A stretch of DNA of 64,000 nucleotides from Bacillus sp. es.036. GTDB taxonomy: Bacteria; Bacillota; Bacilli; Bacillales; Guptibacillaceae. The stretch spans positions 3,410,001 to 3,474,000 of the forward strand of contig NZ_PDIZ01000001.1 of assembly GCF_002563635.1 (NCBI RefSeq). The letters are read 5' to 3'. The notes under the pieces were generated by a model, which was not told where the DNA came from, ran no database searches, and worked only from the letters and a program-made list of their open reading frames with translations. The first letter of the stretch is position 1. Each line of letters opens with the position of its first letter. Both the position numbers and the translations under genes were made by a program. Shown piece after piece: positions 43,305-51,654 of the stretch.

Positions 43305-44300
43305 TCACTCACTCTTTTTCTCCTTATAAACTTTCAACAATTCTTCCACCGAAATCCCGTCAATCGTCATGCCTTCCACTTCTGACTTCTCCACCTTCAC
43401 ACCTTTTAAATTACAACCTGTCAATGTGCTCCCATGAAGGTCACATTTCTCAAAAAGAATCGGCATGTGCTCTTCTCTTCTTCCCGCTGCAAAATGATCT
43501 TTAGGTGGTAACCCAATATTTCGAAAAACCGCGCCACCCATTTGGGCATCCTCGACTTTTAGGTCACTAAGATCAATATCTCGAAATGAAATTCCGCACA
43601 TATTCATATTTGTAAACGTCGCTTCTACCATATAAGCATCAGTAAATATCGATTGAGCTAAGTTTGAATTCATGAAATTAGCGTTCGTTAACTCCACTTG
43701 ATCGAATAAGGCACTGCGAAGACGCAGTTCTTTAAATACTTTTCGCTCAAATTCTTCCCCAACGTTTTGCTCACTTAAATTCTTTTCAACCATCTCATTC
43801 ATCTCCTTTTTCATCTTTGCTCTAGCTCTTCGAATTCGACTCTCAATTGCAGAGGTGGAGCAAGCTAACATGGAAGCAATCTCTGCCATCGAATACCCTC
43901 CCATGTAATGAAGAACAACAGAAGTTCGAACATCTTCTTTCAGTTCATATAGCGCTTGCCAAACAAGGTCGCTTGTTTCTACTTCTTTCGTTTCAAGCAA
44001 CTGAAAAATTGCCTTTTCTTGAAACGACTGCTCCACCACTTGTACCATCCGCTTTCGTTTTCTTTTTAAATCCAGACTTAGATTTCGAGCAATACTCGTT
44101 AACCAGCTTCCTATCTTCTCTGGATTGTCCAGTGAATGGCGCTTCAAGTAGGCTTTTATAAATGCTTCTTGCGCAACATCTTGGGCGAGATGGTAGTCCC
44201 CAAGAACACTATAAGAAACGGCATAGAGTGCATTTGCATAGCGACTTACCACCTCTCGAAACCCTTCTTCTGTCTGCCATTCTACAATTGATTCCGTCAA
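43305..44300 (-). CDS. ECF-type sigma factor fused to a pentapeptide-repeat domain
   Basis: A protein of 331 aa starting with TTG at 44300, preceded by GAGGTG at 7-nt spacing. Residues about 1-90 are sigma region 2 (YSVLGDYHLAQDVAQEAFIK; IGSWLTSIARNLSLDLKRK). Residues about 115-170 are region 4 (VRTSVVLHYMGGYSMAEIAS; SAIESRIRRARAKMKKEM). From about 190 to 315 the chain carries pentapeptide-like repeats (LTNANFMNSNLAQSIFTDAY; CDLHGSTLTGCNLKG). No anti-sigma gene is adjacent, so the repeat domain may regulate the sigma part in cis or bind a partner; this is inference. Bounded by two GGGGTC palindromes. Confidence 0.85.
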   Translation of the reverse strand: MTESIVEWQTEEGFREVVSRYANALYAVSYSVLGDYHLAQDVAQEAFIKAYLKRHSLDNPEKIGSWLTSIARNLSLDLKRKRKRMVQVVEQSFQEKAIFQLLETKEVETSDLVWQALYELKEDVRTSVVLHYMGGYSMAEIASMLACSTSAIESRIRRARAKMKKEMNEMVEKNLSEQNVGEEFERKVFKELRLRSALFDQVELTNANFMNSNLAQSIFTDAYMVEATFTNMNMCGISFRDIDLSDLKVEDAQMGGAVFRNIGLPPKDHFAAGRREEHMPILFEKCDLHGSTLTGCNLKGVKVEKSEVEGMTIDGISVEELLKVYKEKKSE

Positions 44301-44363
44301 CTTGTTTCACCTCACTAGCTCTTTCACTTATATAGACGTTTCCCATCCATTGATTCCGTCAAC
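44287..44363 (-). repeat. Pair of 15-bp direct repeats at the ECF gene start
   Basis: GTTGACGGAATCAAT occurs at 44287-44301, covering the TTG start codon, and again at 44349-44363 (minus strand), 62 bp upstream. The copies are exact over 15 bp. They may mark a local duplication or a binding site; no known operator was recognised. Confidence 0.6.
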
Positions 44364-44422
44364 AAAACGAAAATTTTCTCTTATTTTGGACTTTGTCTTT
44401 TGTAGGAGGACAAATGTATGTG

Positions 44423-44453
44423 TAGGGGGTCAGACAGGAGCCAGACCCCCCTA
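44423..44453. repeat. GGGGTC palindromic repeat, copy 2
   Basis: TAGGGGGTC pairs with GACCCCC(C)TA, one bulged C, enclosing a CAGGAG-containing loop. Aligned with copy 1 it shares TAG-GGGGTCAG, GAGCC and GACCCC. It lies in the 232-bp gap between the ECF gene and the next plus-strand gene, in which no other gene is seen. Confidence 0.65.
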
Positions 44454-44532
44454 AAAAATTAGTTCTTCGCTCGTCTCCCTCCGCATATATTTGTAGGGCA
44501 ATAAAAATATTTCTTTCAAAGGGAGTGCTGAT

Positions 44533-44724
44533 ATGTTGGATCGAACATTGCTTTTCGTAGCCGCTATGATTGCTGGGTTTGCATTACTTCGTTTGTCTGA
44601 AGCAGATTCATTCCTCGAGAGTCTTAATCCGGTCTTCGAAGTTGTTGGCTTTCTAGCAGCGCTGCTATTTGCACTTGTCTTGATCTACAAAGGCATCATG
44701 GCCATTTTACCCCGGAAAGTGTAA
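44533..44724 (+). CDS. Small membrane protein, 63 aa, unknown
   Basis: Two hydrophobic helices (about residues 5-22, LLFVAAMIAGFALLRL, and 35-58, VVGFLAALLFALVLIYKGIM) and a short basic end PRKV. AAAGGGAG lies 7 nt before the ATG and a strong terminator follows, so it is a real single-gene unit. I do not recognise the family. Confidence 0.65.
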   Translation: MLDRTLLFVAAMIAGFALLRLSEADSFLESLNPVFEVVGFLAALLFALVLIYKGIMAILPRKV

Positions 44725-44749
44725 CCGCTTTCCACTCCTGAAAGAAACG

Positions 44750-44779
44750 AAAAGCGGGATCACTGGGATCCCGCTTTTT
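44750..44779. terminator. Bidirectional terminator between the small membrane protein gene and fumC
   Basis: AAAAGCGGGATC / GATCCCGCTTTT, a 12-bp perfect stem with a 5-nt loop between converging genes. Confidence 0.93.
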
Positions 44780-44782
44780 GAT

Positions 44783-46171
44783 TTATTCTTTTGGTGCAAT
44801 CATATCTTCAGGACGAACGATCTCATCGAACTGCTCCGCTGTCAGAAGGCCGCTCTCAAGAGCTGATTCACGTAGCGTTGTACCATCTTCATGCGCTTTT
44901 TTCGCAATTTTTGCCGCATTTTCATAACCGATATGCGGGTTCAAAGCTGTTACAAGCATAAGCGAATTTTTCAAGTAATCTTGAATGACTTCTTTATTCG
45001 GCTCAATACCTACTGCACACTTATCATTAAAGGACTTCATTCCGTCTGCGAGTAAACGCGATGACTGCAGGAAGTTATAAATAATAACTGGCTTAAAGAC
45101 GTTTAATTCAAAGTTCCCCTGACTCGCTGAAAAACCGATTGTTGCGTCATTCCCCATCACTTGAGCCGCTACCATCGTAAGCGCCTCACTCTGTGTAGGG
45201 TTTACTTTTCCTGGCATGATGGAGCTTCCCGGCTCATTCGCTGGAATTGTCAGTTCACCAATTCCACAGCGTGGGCCACTTGCAAGCCAGCGCACGTCGT
45301 TTGCGATTTTCATTAGATCCGCCGCAAGCGCCTTTAGCGTACCATGTACGTGGACAATTTCATCGTGACTTGTAAGCGCATGGAATTTATTTTCAGCTGA
45401 TGCGAACGTCTTGTCCGTCATTTTGCTAATTTCTTCCGCTACCATGTCTCCGAACTTCGGATGGGCATTTAGTCCAGTTCCTACCGCTGTTCCACCAATC
45501 GCAAGCTCCTTCATGTATTTCACACTTTCAAGAAGCATATTCTCACACTTCACAAGCATACGATGCCAGCCACTAATTTCTTGACCGAGCGTAAGTGGCG
45601 TTGCATCTTGAAGGTGCGTACGTCCAATTTTAATAATATGTTCATTGTCCTGCATTTTTTGATAGAGCGTTTCTTTCAGCTCAATAAGAGCTGGATAAAG
45701 ATGATCCTCAACAGAAAGAACAGCCGCAACGTGCAGCGCTGTTGGGAACGTATCATTGGAAGATTGGGACTTGTTCACGTCATCATTTGGATGAATACGT
45801 TCTTCACTCCCCTGTTCCTGTAAAAGTTCATTCGCACGAAATGCGAGCACTTCATTCATATTCATGTTGGACTGCGTTCCACTTCCAGTCTGCCATACAA
45901 CGAGTGGGAAGTGTTCATTATGATCCCCATTAATGACTTCATCCGCTGCCTTCACAATGGCTTCAGCTTTCACATCTTCAAGCTTACCAAGACGCTGATT
46001 TGCGAGTGCTGCGCCCTTTTTCAACATTGCAAATGCTTTTACTACTTCAAGCGGCATTTGCTCATTGCCGATTTTAAAGTTCTGCTTGCTTCGTTGCGTC
46101 TGTGCACCCCACATTTTATCTGCTGGTACTTTGATTTCTCCAATTGTGTCTCGTTCAATTCGATAATCCAT
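44783..46171 (-). CDS. fumC: Class II fumarate hydratase FumC
   Basis: A protein of 462 aa. The superfamily signature [20 protein letters not shown], the active-site region [20 protein letters not shown] and [16 protein letters not shown] are all present. It hydrates fumarate to malate in the TCA cycle, without iron-sulfur clusters. GAAGGAGG precedes the ATG. A terminator-like hairpin stands 45 nt upstream in its leader. Confidence 0.96.
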   Translation of the reverse strand: MDYRIERDTIGEIKVPADKMWGAQTQRSKQNFKIGNEQMPLEVVKAFAMLKKGAALANQRLGKLEDVKAEAIVKAADEVINGDHNEHFPLVVWQTGSGTQSNMNMNEVLAFRANELLQEQGSEERIHPNDDVNKSQSSNDTFPTALHVAAVLSVEDHLYPALIELKETLYQKMQDNEHIIKIGRTHLQDATPLTLGQEISGWHRMLVKCENMLLESVKYMKELAIGGTAVGTGLNAHPKFGDMVAEEISKMTDKTFASAENKFHALTSHDEIVHVHGTLKALAADLMKIANDVRWLASGPRCGIGELTIPANEPGSSIMPGKVNPTQSEALTMVAAQVMGNDATIGFSASQGNFELNVFKPVIIYNFLQSSRLLADGMKSFNDKCAVGIEPNKEVIQDYLKNSLMLVTALNPHIGYENAAKIAKKAHEDGTTLRESALESGLLTAEQFDEIVRPEDMIAPKE

Positions 46172-46215
46172 TGTGATCCTCCTTCAGAGTATAAGCTAAC
46201 AGGTTCCACTTCGAT

Positions 46216-46241
46216 AAAAAGAAGAGAAGTCCTTTCTCTTC
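46216..46241 (-). terminator. Terminator-like hairpin in the fumC leader
   Basis: On the minus strand GAAGAGAA / TTCTCTTC (8 bp, 5-nt loop) is followed by TTTTT. It lies upstream of fumC in its own orientation. The preceding gap (46242-46326) holds no gene in this orientation, so the hairpin may be an attenuator rather than the end of another transcript. Confidence 0.5.
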
Positions 46242-46326
46242 AATAAAATTCTATTTATGACGACGCTTTCATCATAACACACTCTCCCATTACCGGGAAT
46301 CAGGAGATACGAGCATTTTTACATAG

Positions 46327-46353
46327 AAAAAGCCGCTCATACGCTGAGCGACT
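46327..46353 (-). terminator. Terminator of the TAXI-TRAP operon
   Basis: AGTCGCTCA / TGAGCGGCT on the minus strand, followed by a T-run, 3 bp after the permease stop codon. Confidence 0.85.
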
Positions 46354-46355
46354 TC

Positions 46356-48350
46356 TTAAGCATTCGCAACTTCTTTTTTCTCATCTTGCTTAATCAACAG
46401 TTGAAGTGCAAGGAGGGCAATAAAGAGTCCAAGTCCAACAAGGTCTGTTGAACCTTCCGGATAGATGAGCATCACACCTGCCGCTACAGCTGCGATCCGC
46501 TCAACAATATGTGTACGACGGTACCAGTAACCAATCATACCAGCGCCAATACTAATCATGCCCGTTAAGGATGTAAAGAGCACCCAGAGAAGGCTTTGCC
46601 ATGTCGTATCAATCATCATGAGCTCAGGTGAGAGCACGAAAATGTATGGAATGATAAACGCGGCGATTGCTAGCTTGGCGGATTGCACCCCTGTTCTAAG
46701 CGGCTCTCCTCCCGACACCCCTGCTGCCGCAAATGCTGCGAGCGCAACTGGCGGTGTAATATCAGCGACTATTCCGAAATAGAACACAAACATATGCGCT
46801 GAAAGCTCAGGTACAGATAATACGATTAAAGCCGGGGCCGCAATCGTCGATGTAATCACATAGTTTGCCGTCGTGGGTGATCCCATTCCGAGAATAAGCG
46901 AGGCGATCATTGTGAAGAAAAGCGTGAGCAGTAAATTTTCCCCCGAAAGAGAAACGAGGCTATTCGCGAGCTTTAATCCGAGTCCGGTAAGCGTCACGAC
47001 ACCAACAATCATACCCGCTGCAGCCGTTGCAGCCGCTACACCTAAGGCCGTTCGCGCACCGTTCGCAAGAGCATCAATAAAATCACCAATTCCCATGCGC
47101 GTCTCTTTATTAATCGCTCCTACAATAATCGCAGATAAGATCGCATAAAGAGCCGCACGCGTCACGGACGTACCTGACATTAAAAAGAAGATAACGGCGA
47201 CGATTGGAAAAAGAAGATAGATCCTAGCAAGCACGGCTTTTCGGTTTGGCATTTCATCTTCCGTTAATCCTCGTAATCCAATCCGCTTTGCTTCAAAATG
47301 AGTCATAATCCAGATTCCTGTAAAATAAAGCAAGGCAGGAATCGTGGCCGCTTTCGCAATTTCCCAGTACGTTATGCCTCCGATAAATTCCACCATAAGA
47401 AACGCCGCAGCGCCCATAATCGGTGGCATAAGCTGGCCACCTGTCGAAGCCGCTGCCTCAACACCACCAGCGAACTCTTTTCGATAACCGAGGCGCTTCA
47501 TCATTGGGATTGTAAATGATCCAGACGTAACAACGTTCGCAACCGAGCTTCCGCTAATCGTTCCTTGAAGCGCACTTGAGAAGATCGCTACTTTTGCAGG
47601 ACCACCAACACGCTTTCCTGCAATGACTAAGGCGAGATCATTGAAATACTGCCCAACCCCCGTTTTGACGAGAAAAGCGCCAAAGAGAAGGAAGAGGAAA
47701 ATGAAGGTTGAAGACACCCCGAGCGGCGTCCCTAAAATTCCTTCTGTCGTATAGTACATGGAGCGAATAATTCGGTCGAGGCTTAACCCGCGATGCTGTA
47801 GAAATCCAGGCATATAAGGGCCAAGGTAAGCATAAAGCAAAAAGATTGATGTAATGATTGTGATTGGCAAGCCTACAACGCGACGAGTGGCTTCTAGCAC
47901 GAGTACGATCGCAAGAAAACCGACGATTAAATCGAGCGTTGTTAAACGCCCAACTCTGAAAACAAGTTCTTCGAAGTTTAGCGGCCAGTACATTCCCACG
48001 TACACGCCAATAATCGCAAGAAGCCCATCGTACCAGGCTACTTGAAACCTTCCTTTTGTTTTATCACGTAGCTTCTTTTTGGAAGCTGGGAATAAAAGAA
48101 AAATAAGGCCGAGCGCAAATGCTAAGTGAATGGAGCGCTGCAGCTGGGCTGTAAAGACGCCAAATATGGCCGTATAAAGCTGAAATACAGAAAAACCTAC
48201 AAGCCCGGCAAGAGCGATCCATCCAAGAATACCCGTCAGCCTTCGATGCCCTGCTTCAGGATCGAATTTCGCCATTAGTTCCTGCGTTTGTTCGTCTGTC
48301 ATCTGCTCTTTATCTTGCTTCGTTTTCGGAGGCTGATCTTTCTCACTCAA
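46356..48350 (-). CDS. TAXI-type TRAP transporter fused permease (4TM/12TM)
   Basis: A protein of 664 aa with about 16-18 TM helices. It fuses the small (DctQ-like) and large (DctM-like) TRAP permease subunits; the DctM part contains FSSALQGTISGSSVANVVTS and LILGMGSPTTANYVITSTIA. It imports an organic acid with a cation gradient together with the TAXI binding protein. The substrate is unknown, though this family often carries dicarboxylates or glutamate. It overlaps the DUF1850 gene by 8 bp. Confidence 0.93.
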   Translation of the reverse strand: MSEKDQPPKTKQDKEQMTDEQTQELMAKFDPEAGHRRLTGILGWIALAGLVGFSVFQLYTAIFGVFTAQLQRSIHLAFALGLIFLLFPASKKKLRDKTKGRFQVAWYDGLLAIIGVYVGMYWPLNFEELVFRVGRLTTLDLIVGFLAIVLVLEATRRVVGLPITIITSIFLLYAYLGPYMPGFLQHRGLSLDRIIRSMYYTTEGILGTPLGVSSTFIFLFLLFGAFLVKTGVGQYFNDLALVIAGKRVGGPAKVAIFSSALQGTISGSSVANVVTSGSFTIPMMKRLGYRKEFAGGVEAAASTGGQLMPPIMGAAAFLMVEFIGGITYWEIAKAATIPALLYFTGIWIMTHFEAKRIGLRGLTEDEMPNRKAVLARIYLLFPIVAVIFFLMSGTSVTRAALYAILSAIIVGAINKETRMGIGDFIDALANGARTALGVAAATAAAGMIVGVVTLTGLGLKLANSLVSLSGENLLLTLFFTMIASLILGMGSPTTANYVITSTIAAPALIVLSVPELSAHMFVFYFGIVADITPPVALAAFAAAGVSGGEPLRTGVQSAKLAIAAFIIPYIFVLSPELMMIDTTWQSLLWVLFTSLTGMISIGAGMIGYWYRRTHIVERIAAVAAGVMLIYPEGSTDLVGLGLFIALLALQLLIKQDEKKEVANA

Positions 48351-48873
48351 GTACGTTCACTCCTTTCATCCACTGCCATAAACTAATGTTTTCTGATTCA
48401 AGATGAAGCCATGATCCTGGTTCGATAATCCGACTTAATTCAATTTCTTTATCTTGTACAAGAAGGACGTGGTTGGCTACAACCTGTCCCGTTCTAAGAT
48501 CAATAAACGGAAACTTTCGGTTCATATCTTTGATTTTATATCCCTCTTCATCTTGGACAAAACGCTCTCCTGCATCTGCATGAGAAGGCATCCCGATCGC
48601 AAAATTCTCATACGCCAGTTCATACTGCACGATTTCACCTGATTCCGATACATAATACGATTCCTGCACCGGCGTTTTGTGAACGGAGTGTGTGTAGCGA
48701 ATGTCAAAGTTCGCTGGATTATCTTCAAATGGCACATATGCAATCACTTTGCCGGACTCTCCTTTTTCAAGAGCCACTACGGGAAAAAACGGATAAAGAA
48801 AAACGATTAAGATGAGTACAAGGGCGATCGACGTTTGATACATAAACTGTTTTGTTGAATCAGAAGGTTTCAT
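48343..48873 (-). CDS. DUF1850 domain protein of the TRAP operon
   Basis: A protein of 176 aa from the ATG at 48873; a GTG at 48897 would add 8 residues but lies in a hairpin, and neither has a good ribosome site. One N-terminal TM/signal helix is followed by the DUF1850 core: FDIRYTHSVHKTPVQESYYV and the C-terminal half with DAGERFVQDE. DUF1850 proteins accompany TAXI-TRAP permeases, probably as an extracytoplasmic accessory; the role is unknown. Confidence 0.82.
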   Translation of the reverse strand: MKPSDSTKQFMYQTSIALVLILIVFLYPFFPVVALEKGESGKVIAYVPFEDNPANFDIRYTHSVHKTPVQESYYVSESGEIVQYELAYENFAIGMPSHADAGERFVQDEEGYKIKDMNRKFPFIDLRTGQVVANHVLLVQDKEIELSRIIEPGSWLHLESENISLWQWMKGVNVLE

Positions 48874-48881
48874 CGTAAGAA

Positions 48882-48904
48882 GACGCAGGCTTTTCACCTG
48901 CGTC
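48882..48904 (-). promoter_or_regulatory. Intercistronic hairpin between the TAXI and DUF1850 genes
   Basis: GACGCAGG / CCTGCGTC, a perfect 8-bp stem with a 7-nt loop, followed on minus by TTCTT. It could partly stop transcription or shield the upstream mRNA, raising binding-protein output above that of the permease. Confidence 0.6.
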
Positions 48905-48933
48905 CGTCACATCCTTTTTTTATAGATTCTTGC

Positions 48934-49908
48934 TTACTCGACACCTTTTTCATCAAAATATTTCTTAGCACCAGGATGAAGATCAATGCCAACACCCTCT
49001 AGTGCGGAATCAGCTGTAATGAACTCCCCTTTTGCATGGGTGATTTTATCAGAGTTATCAAAGATCGCTTTCGTCACTTGATACACGTAATCTTCATCAA
49101 GATCGGAACGAGCTACAAGCATCGCAAGAACGGCAACTGTTTTTACATCGCTCTCTAGGCCATAAGTTCCGCTTTTCACCGTATCTTCTGCATAGTACGG
49201 GTGCTCTTCAATCAACTTATCGATTTTATCTTGTTCGATTGGTAGGATTGTTACCTGCTTTTGTGCAGATAGTCCTTCGACTGCGCCTGTCGGTGTACCT
49301 GATGTAATAAAGGCAGCGTCAATTGTACCGTCTTGAATACCTTCTGTTGACTCATCAAATGCTAGGTGCTGCGCATCGATATCATCCATTGTGATGTCAT
49401 GAGCTGCGAGCACTTGCTCCGCATTCGCGTATGTTCCACTTCCTGGTGCTCCAACCGATACTTTCTTTCCTTTTAATTCATCTACAGAGGCAATGCCGCT
49501 TTCCTCAAGCGTTACGATTTGAATTGTTTCAGGATAAAGCGTTCCAATTGCCTGGATATTGTCTACTTTTCCATCTTCAAACATCAGTTCACCGTTTGTT
49601 GCATAAGCTGCGATATCTGTTTGCGTAAACGCAACGTCTGCATCGCCATCTTGGAGAATCTGCATATTTTCAACAGAAGCACCAGAGGACTGAGCATTTG
49701 CACTTTCAATATCTGTTTCATCTTGAATAATATTCGCAAGCTCACCACCTAAAGGAAAATAAGTTCCTCCCGTACCACCAGTTAATAAACTTAGCTCTGA
49801 AGGGGATCCGTTCGCTTCTCCTTCTGAATCAGACCCTCCACAAGCACCGAGTATCATTGCCATCGATAGCACGACGACAAACAAACTCATCAACTTTTTC
49901 TTTCCCAT
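48934..49908 (-). CDS. TAXI family TRAP transporter substrate-binding lipoprotein
   Basis: A protein of 324 aa from the ATG at 49908, which has GGGGGAG upstream; a TTG at 49926 opens the frame further. The signal peptide ends in a lipobox (MAMILGACGG). TAXI motifs include LLTGGTGGTYFPLGGELANI and QDGDADVAFTQTDIAAYA. It delivers its ligand to the fused permease encoded downstream. Confidence 0.92.
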   Translation of the reverse strand: MGKKKLMSLFVVVLSMAMILGACGGSDSEGEANGSPSELSLLTGGTGGTYFPLGGELANIIQDETDIESANAQSSGASVENMQILQDGDADVAFTQTDIAAYATNGELMFEDGKVDNIQAIGTLYPETIQIVTLEESGIASVDELKGKKVSVGAPGSGTYANAEQVLAAHDITMDDIDAQHLAFDESTEGIQDGTIDAAFITSGTPTGAVEGLSAQKQVTILPIEQDKIDKLIEEHPYYAEDTVKSGTYGLESDVKTVAVLAMLVARSDLDEDYVYQVTKAIFDNSDKITHAKGEFITADSALEGVGIDLHPGAKKYFDEKGVE

Positions 49909-50021
49909 GCCATTCTCCCCCTTCAATAATTAGAAAATTTCAAATTTACTATACCATATTGTTCCTGCAATTGGTACAGGCTGTTAAATTACAACGCCTC
50001 ACACGAAATCTGTACTAATAC

Positions 50022-50120
50022 AAAAAAATCCACGTTTCTACTTCATTCGTTTTTTTTCGACTAGAAATCTTGGTTCAAGTCCTGTCGAAAGAACACGAAA
50101 TCGCATAAAAACATGGATTT
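50022..50120. repeat. Nested 95-bp imperfect palindrome between SLAP and TAXI genes
   Basis: Three nested stems are visible: an outer 12-bp pair (50026-50037 with 50109-50120, one wobble), a middle 16-bp pair (50046-50061 with 50084-50099, two mismatches) and an inner CTTG/CAAG. On the minus strand the outer stem is followed by seven T, so it can end the transcript of the two genes upstream. It is far larger than the other terminators here and may be a miniature element or structured RNA. The rest of the 49909-50142 gap shows no gene. Confidence 0.7.
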
Positions 50121-50142
50121 CAATTTGTGGTTTTTTATCAAT

Positions 50143-50505
50143 TTAATCAGAAATTTCCCAGTTTTGCAGTGTTGCTTGTCGAACCATCGTCTCAGGGGTA
50201 AAAATAAATGTCCATGGTACAGCTGTGTTCGCTTGCACCGTTAGCTCGTGAGTAAAACGCTTCTCCGCTATAAGCGTATTCTGTTCAAAATAAGACAGCA
50301 AACGGTCTTCGAGCTTCCAGTCATCTCTGCCATTTACGATACAGACAGAAGCGAGTAAGTCATTCCGGTGGTTGAACGCGATCCGAACCGGAATAAACTG
50401 TAACTTTCCCTCTTGTATCGGATGCTTTGCATAAATGTCCTGATACATTCTACGATCGCGCTCCGCAATCGTACGATCCCACTTTTCCTCAAAGATCAGC
50501 GTCAC
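50143..50505 (-). CDS. SLAP domain protein
   Basis: A protein of 120 aa. IPVRIAFNHRNDLLASVCIV, then FEQNTLIAEKRF and VPWTFIFTPETM, resemble the SLAP domain found in S-layer assembly and related Bacillus proteins, including its PW-x-F-x-F end. No signal peptide is seen. The start overlaps the exporter-like gene by 17 bp. Function unknown. Confidence 0.6.
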   Translation of the reverse strand: MTLIFEEKWDRTIAERDRRMYQDIYAKHPIQEGKLQFIPVRIAFNHRNDLLASVCIVNGRDDWKLEDRLLSYFEQNTLIAEKRFTHELTVQANTAVPWTFIFTPETMVRQATLQNWEISD

Positions 50506-51550
50506 GTTTATCCCCCCTACTTTTGTACCTTTTCTCTTTCTCCACTAAAATTGAAAGATCATCAATCACATCATTTAAAGATAATAATTCAAAGATCACA
50601 ATCATCTTTCCGGTAAAATGATGACGCGGATCAGTTGTTTCATCCCTTGTGTCATCCAGATCGTGAAACAACTGATCAAGTTTTTCAATGCTTTCCAAAT
50701 GCGCTTCTGAATTCTGGACAGAAGGATTATGAAACGCTTTTGAAATCGAACGACCTGCTTCAATAATAATACGATGATCGTCTTGATCAATTGTGTTTTT
50801 CGTATCGGTAAACAACATATTGCCAAGATGGTAAAGGATCTTCTGTAAGTATTCGAGCTTTTTTAGAACAACTGAAAAATTACGCACTTCATGAATGCTG
50901 TGCCTGCGATATTTCCACTCTTCTCGCTGATATGAAATCAATTTATACGTTCGTTCAAGATCGCGACTTAATCGCTGGTAAACAAGTGTCTGTCTTTTGG
51001 CATGGGGCAGGTCAATGATAATTTGGTCTAATAAATCACCTGCATTCTTGTACAGACGCTTAACAGCCTGATTGATCATCGTATGGAATTTAGGGGGCAT
51101 CACAAAATAGTTAACAGCCGTTGAAACGACAATGCCGATTAACGTCGTACTGAGTCTGCCCACAAAAGAGGTCATGTAATCGCCTGTTGTATCTGGAATC
51201 ATCGCCACAGCTGTGAGCGTTGCGACGAGCATCCCGTCATCAAGCCCAAGCTTATGACAGGCGATTAGCGTGAAGGTTGCGGCTAACGCAAACGTGAAGG
51301 GCGATTGATGTAAAAAAGATTCAAACAGCATCGCAAATCCAGCGCCGATCGCCGCGGCAGGAAAGCGCACAAGTCCTTTTTTAATGGAATCAGATGCCGT
51401 CGGTTCAACTGTTACAATCGCGGTTATGACCGCAAAAAGAACAGGTAGTCCAAGCGCATCACAAATCCAGGCGGTCAGAAATGCCGCCAGTCCTGTTTTT
51501 AAAATACGTCCACCAACAAATTTAAATACTTTATGCTTAATGTCTATCAT
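50489..51550 (-). CDS. Aromatic acid exporter (ArAE/FUSC) family membrane protein
   Basis: A protein of 353 aa. Residues 1-160 contain about six TM helices with TGLAAFLTAWICDALGLPVL and AAIGAGFAMLFESFLHQSPF, as in the ArAE_1 family; the rest is a helical cytosolic domain. Such proteins are assigned as exporters, but the substrate here is unknown. It is followed by the SLAP gene. Confidence 0.8.
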   Translation of the reverse strand: MIDIKHKVFKFVGGRILKTGLAAFLTAWICDALGLPVLFAVITAIVTVEPTASDSIKKGLVRFPAAAIGAGFAMLFESFLHQSPFTFALAATFTLIACHKLGLDDGMLVATLTAVAMIPDTTGDYMTSFVGRLSTTLIGIVVSTAVNYFVMPPKFHTMINQAVKRLYKNAGDLLDQIIIDLPHAKRQTLVYQRLSRDLERTYKLISYQREEWKYRRHSIHEVRNFSVVLKKLEYLQKILYHLGNMLFTDTKNTIDQDDHRIIIEAGRSISKAFHNPSVQNSEAHLESIEKLDQLFHDLDDTRDETTDPRHHFTGKMIVIFELLSLNDVIDDLSILVEKEKRYKSRGDKRDADL

Positions 51551-51654
51551 TCGTATCAGTCCGTTTCTATTCCTTCATTATAACGTACGCTCATGGTTTA
51601 CACGAACCCATTTTCCACTTATGTTTAATTAAATCGGATAGAAGGAGAGCGGTT

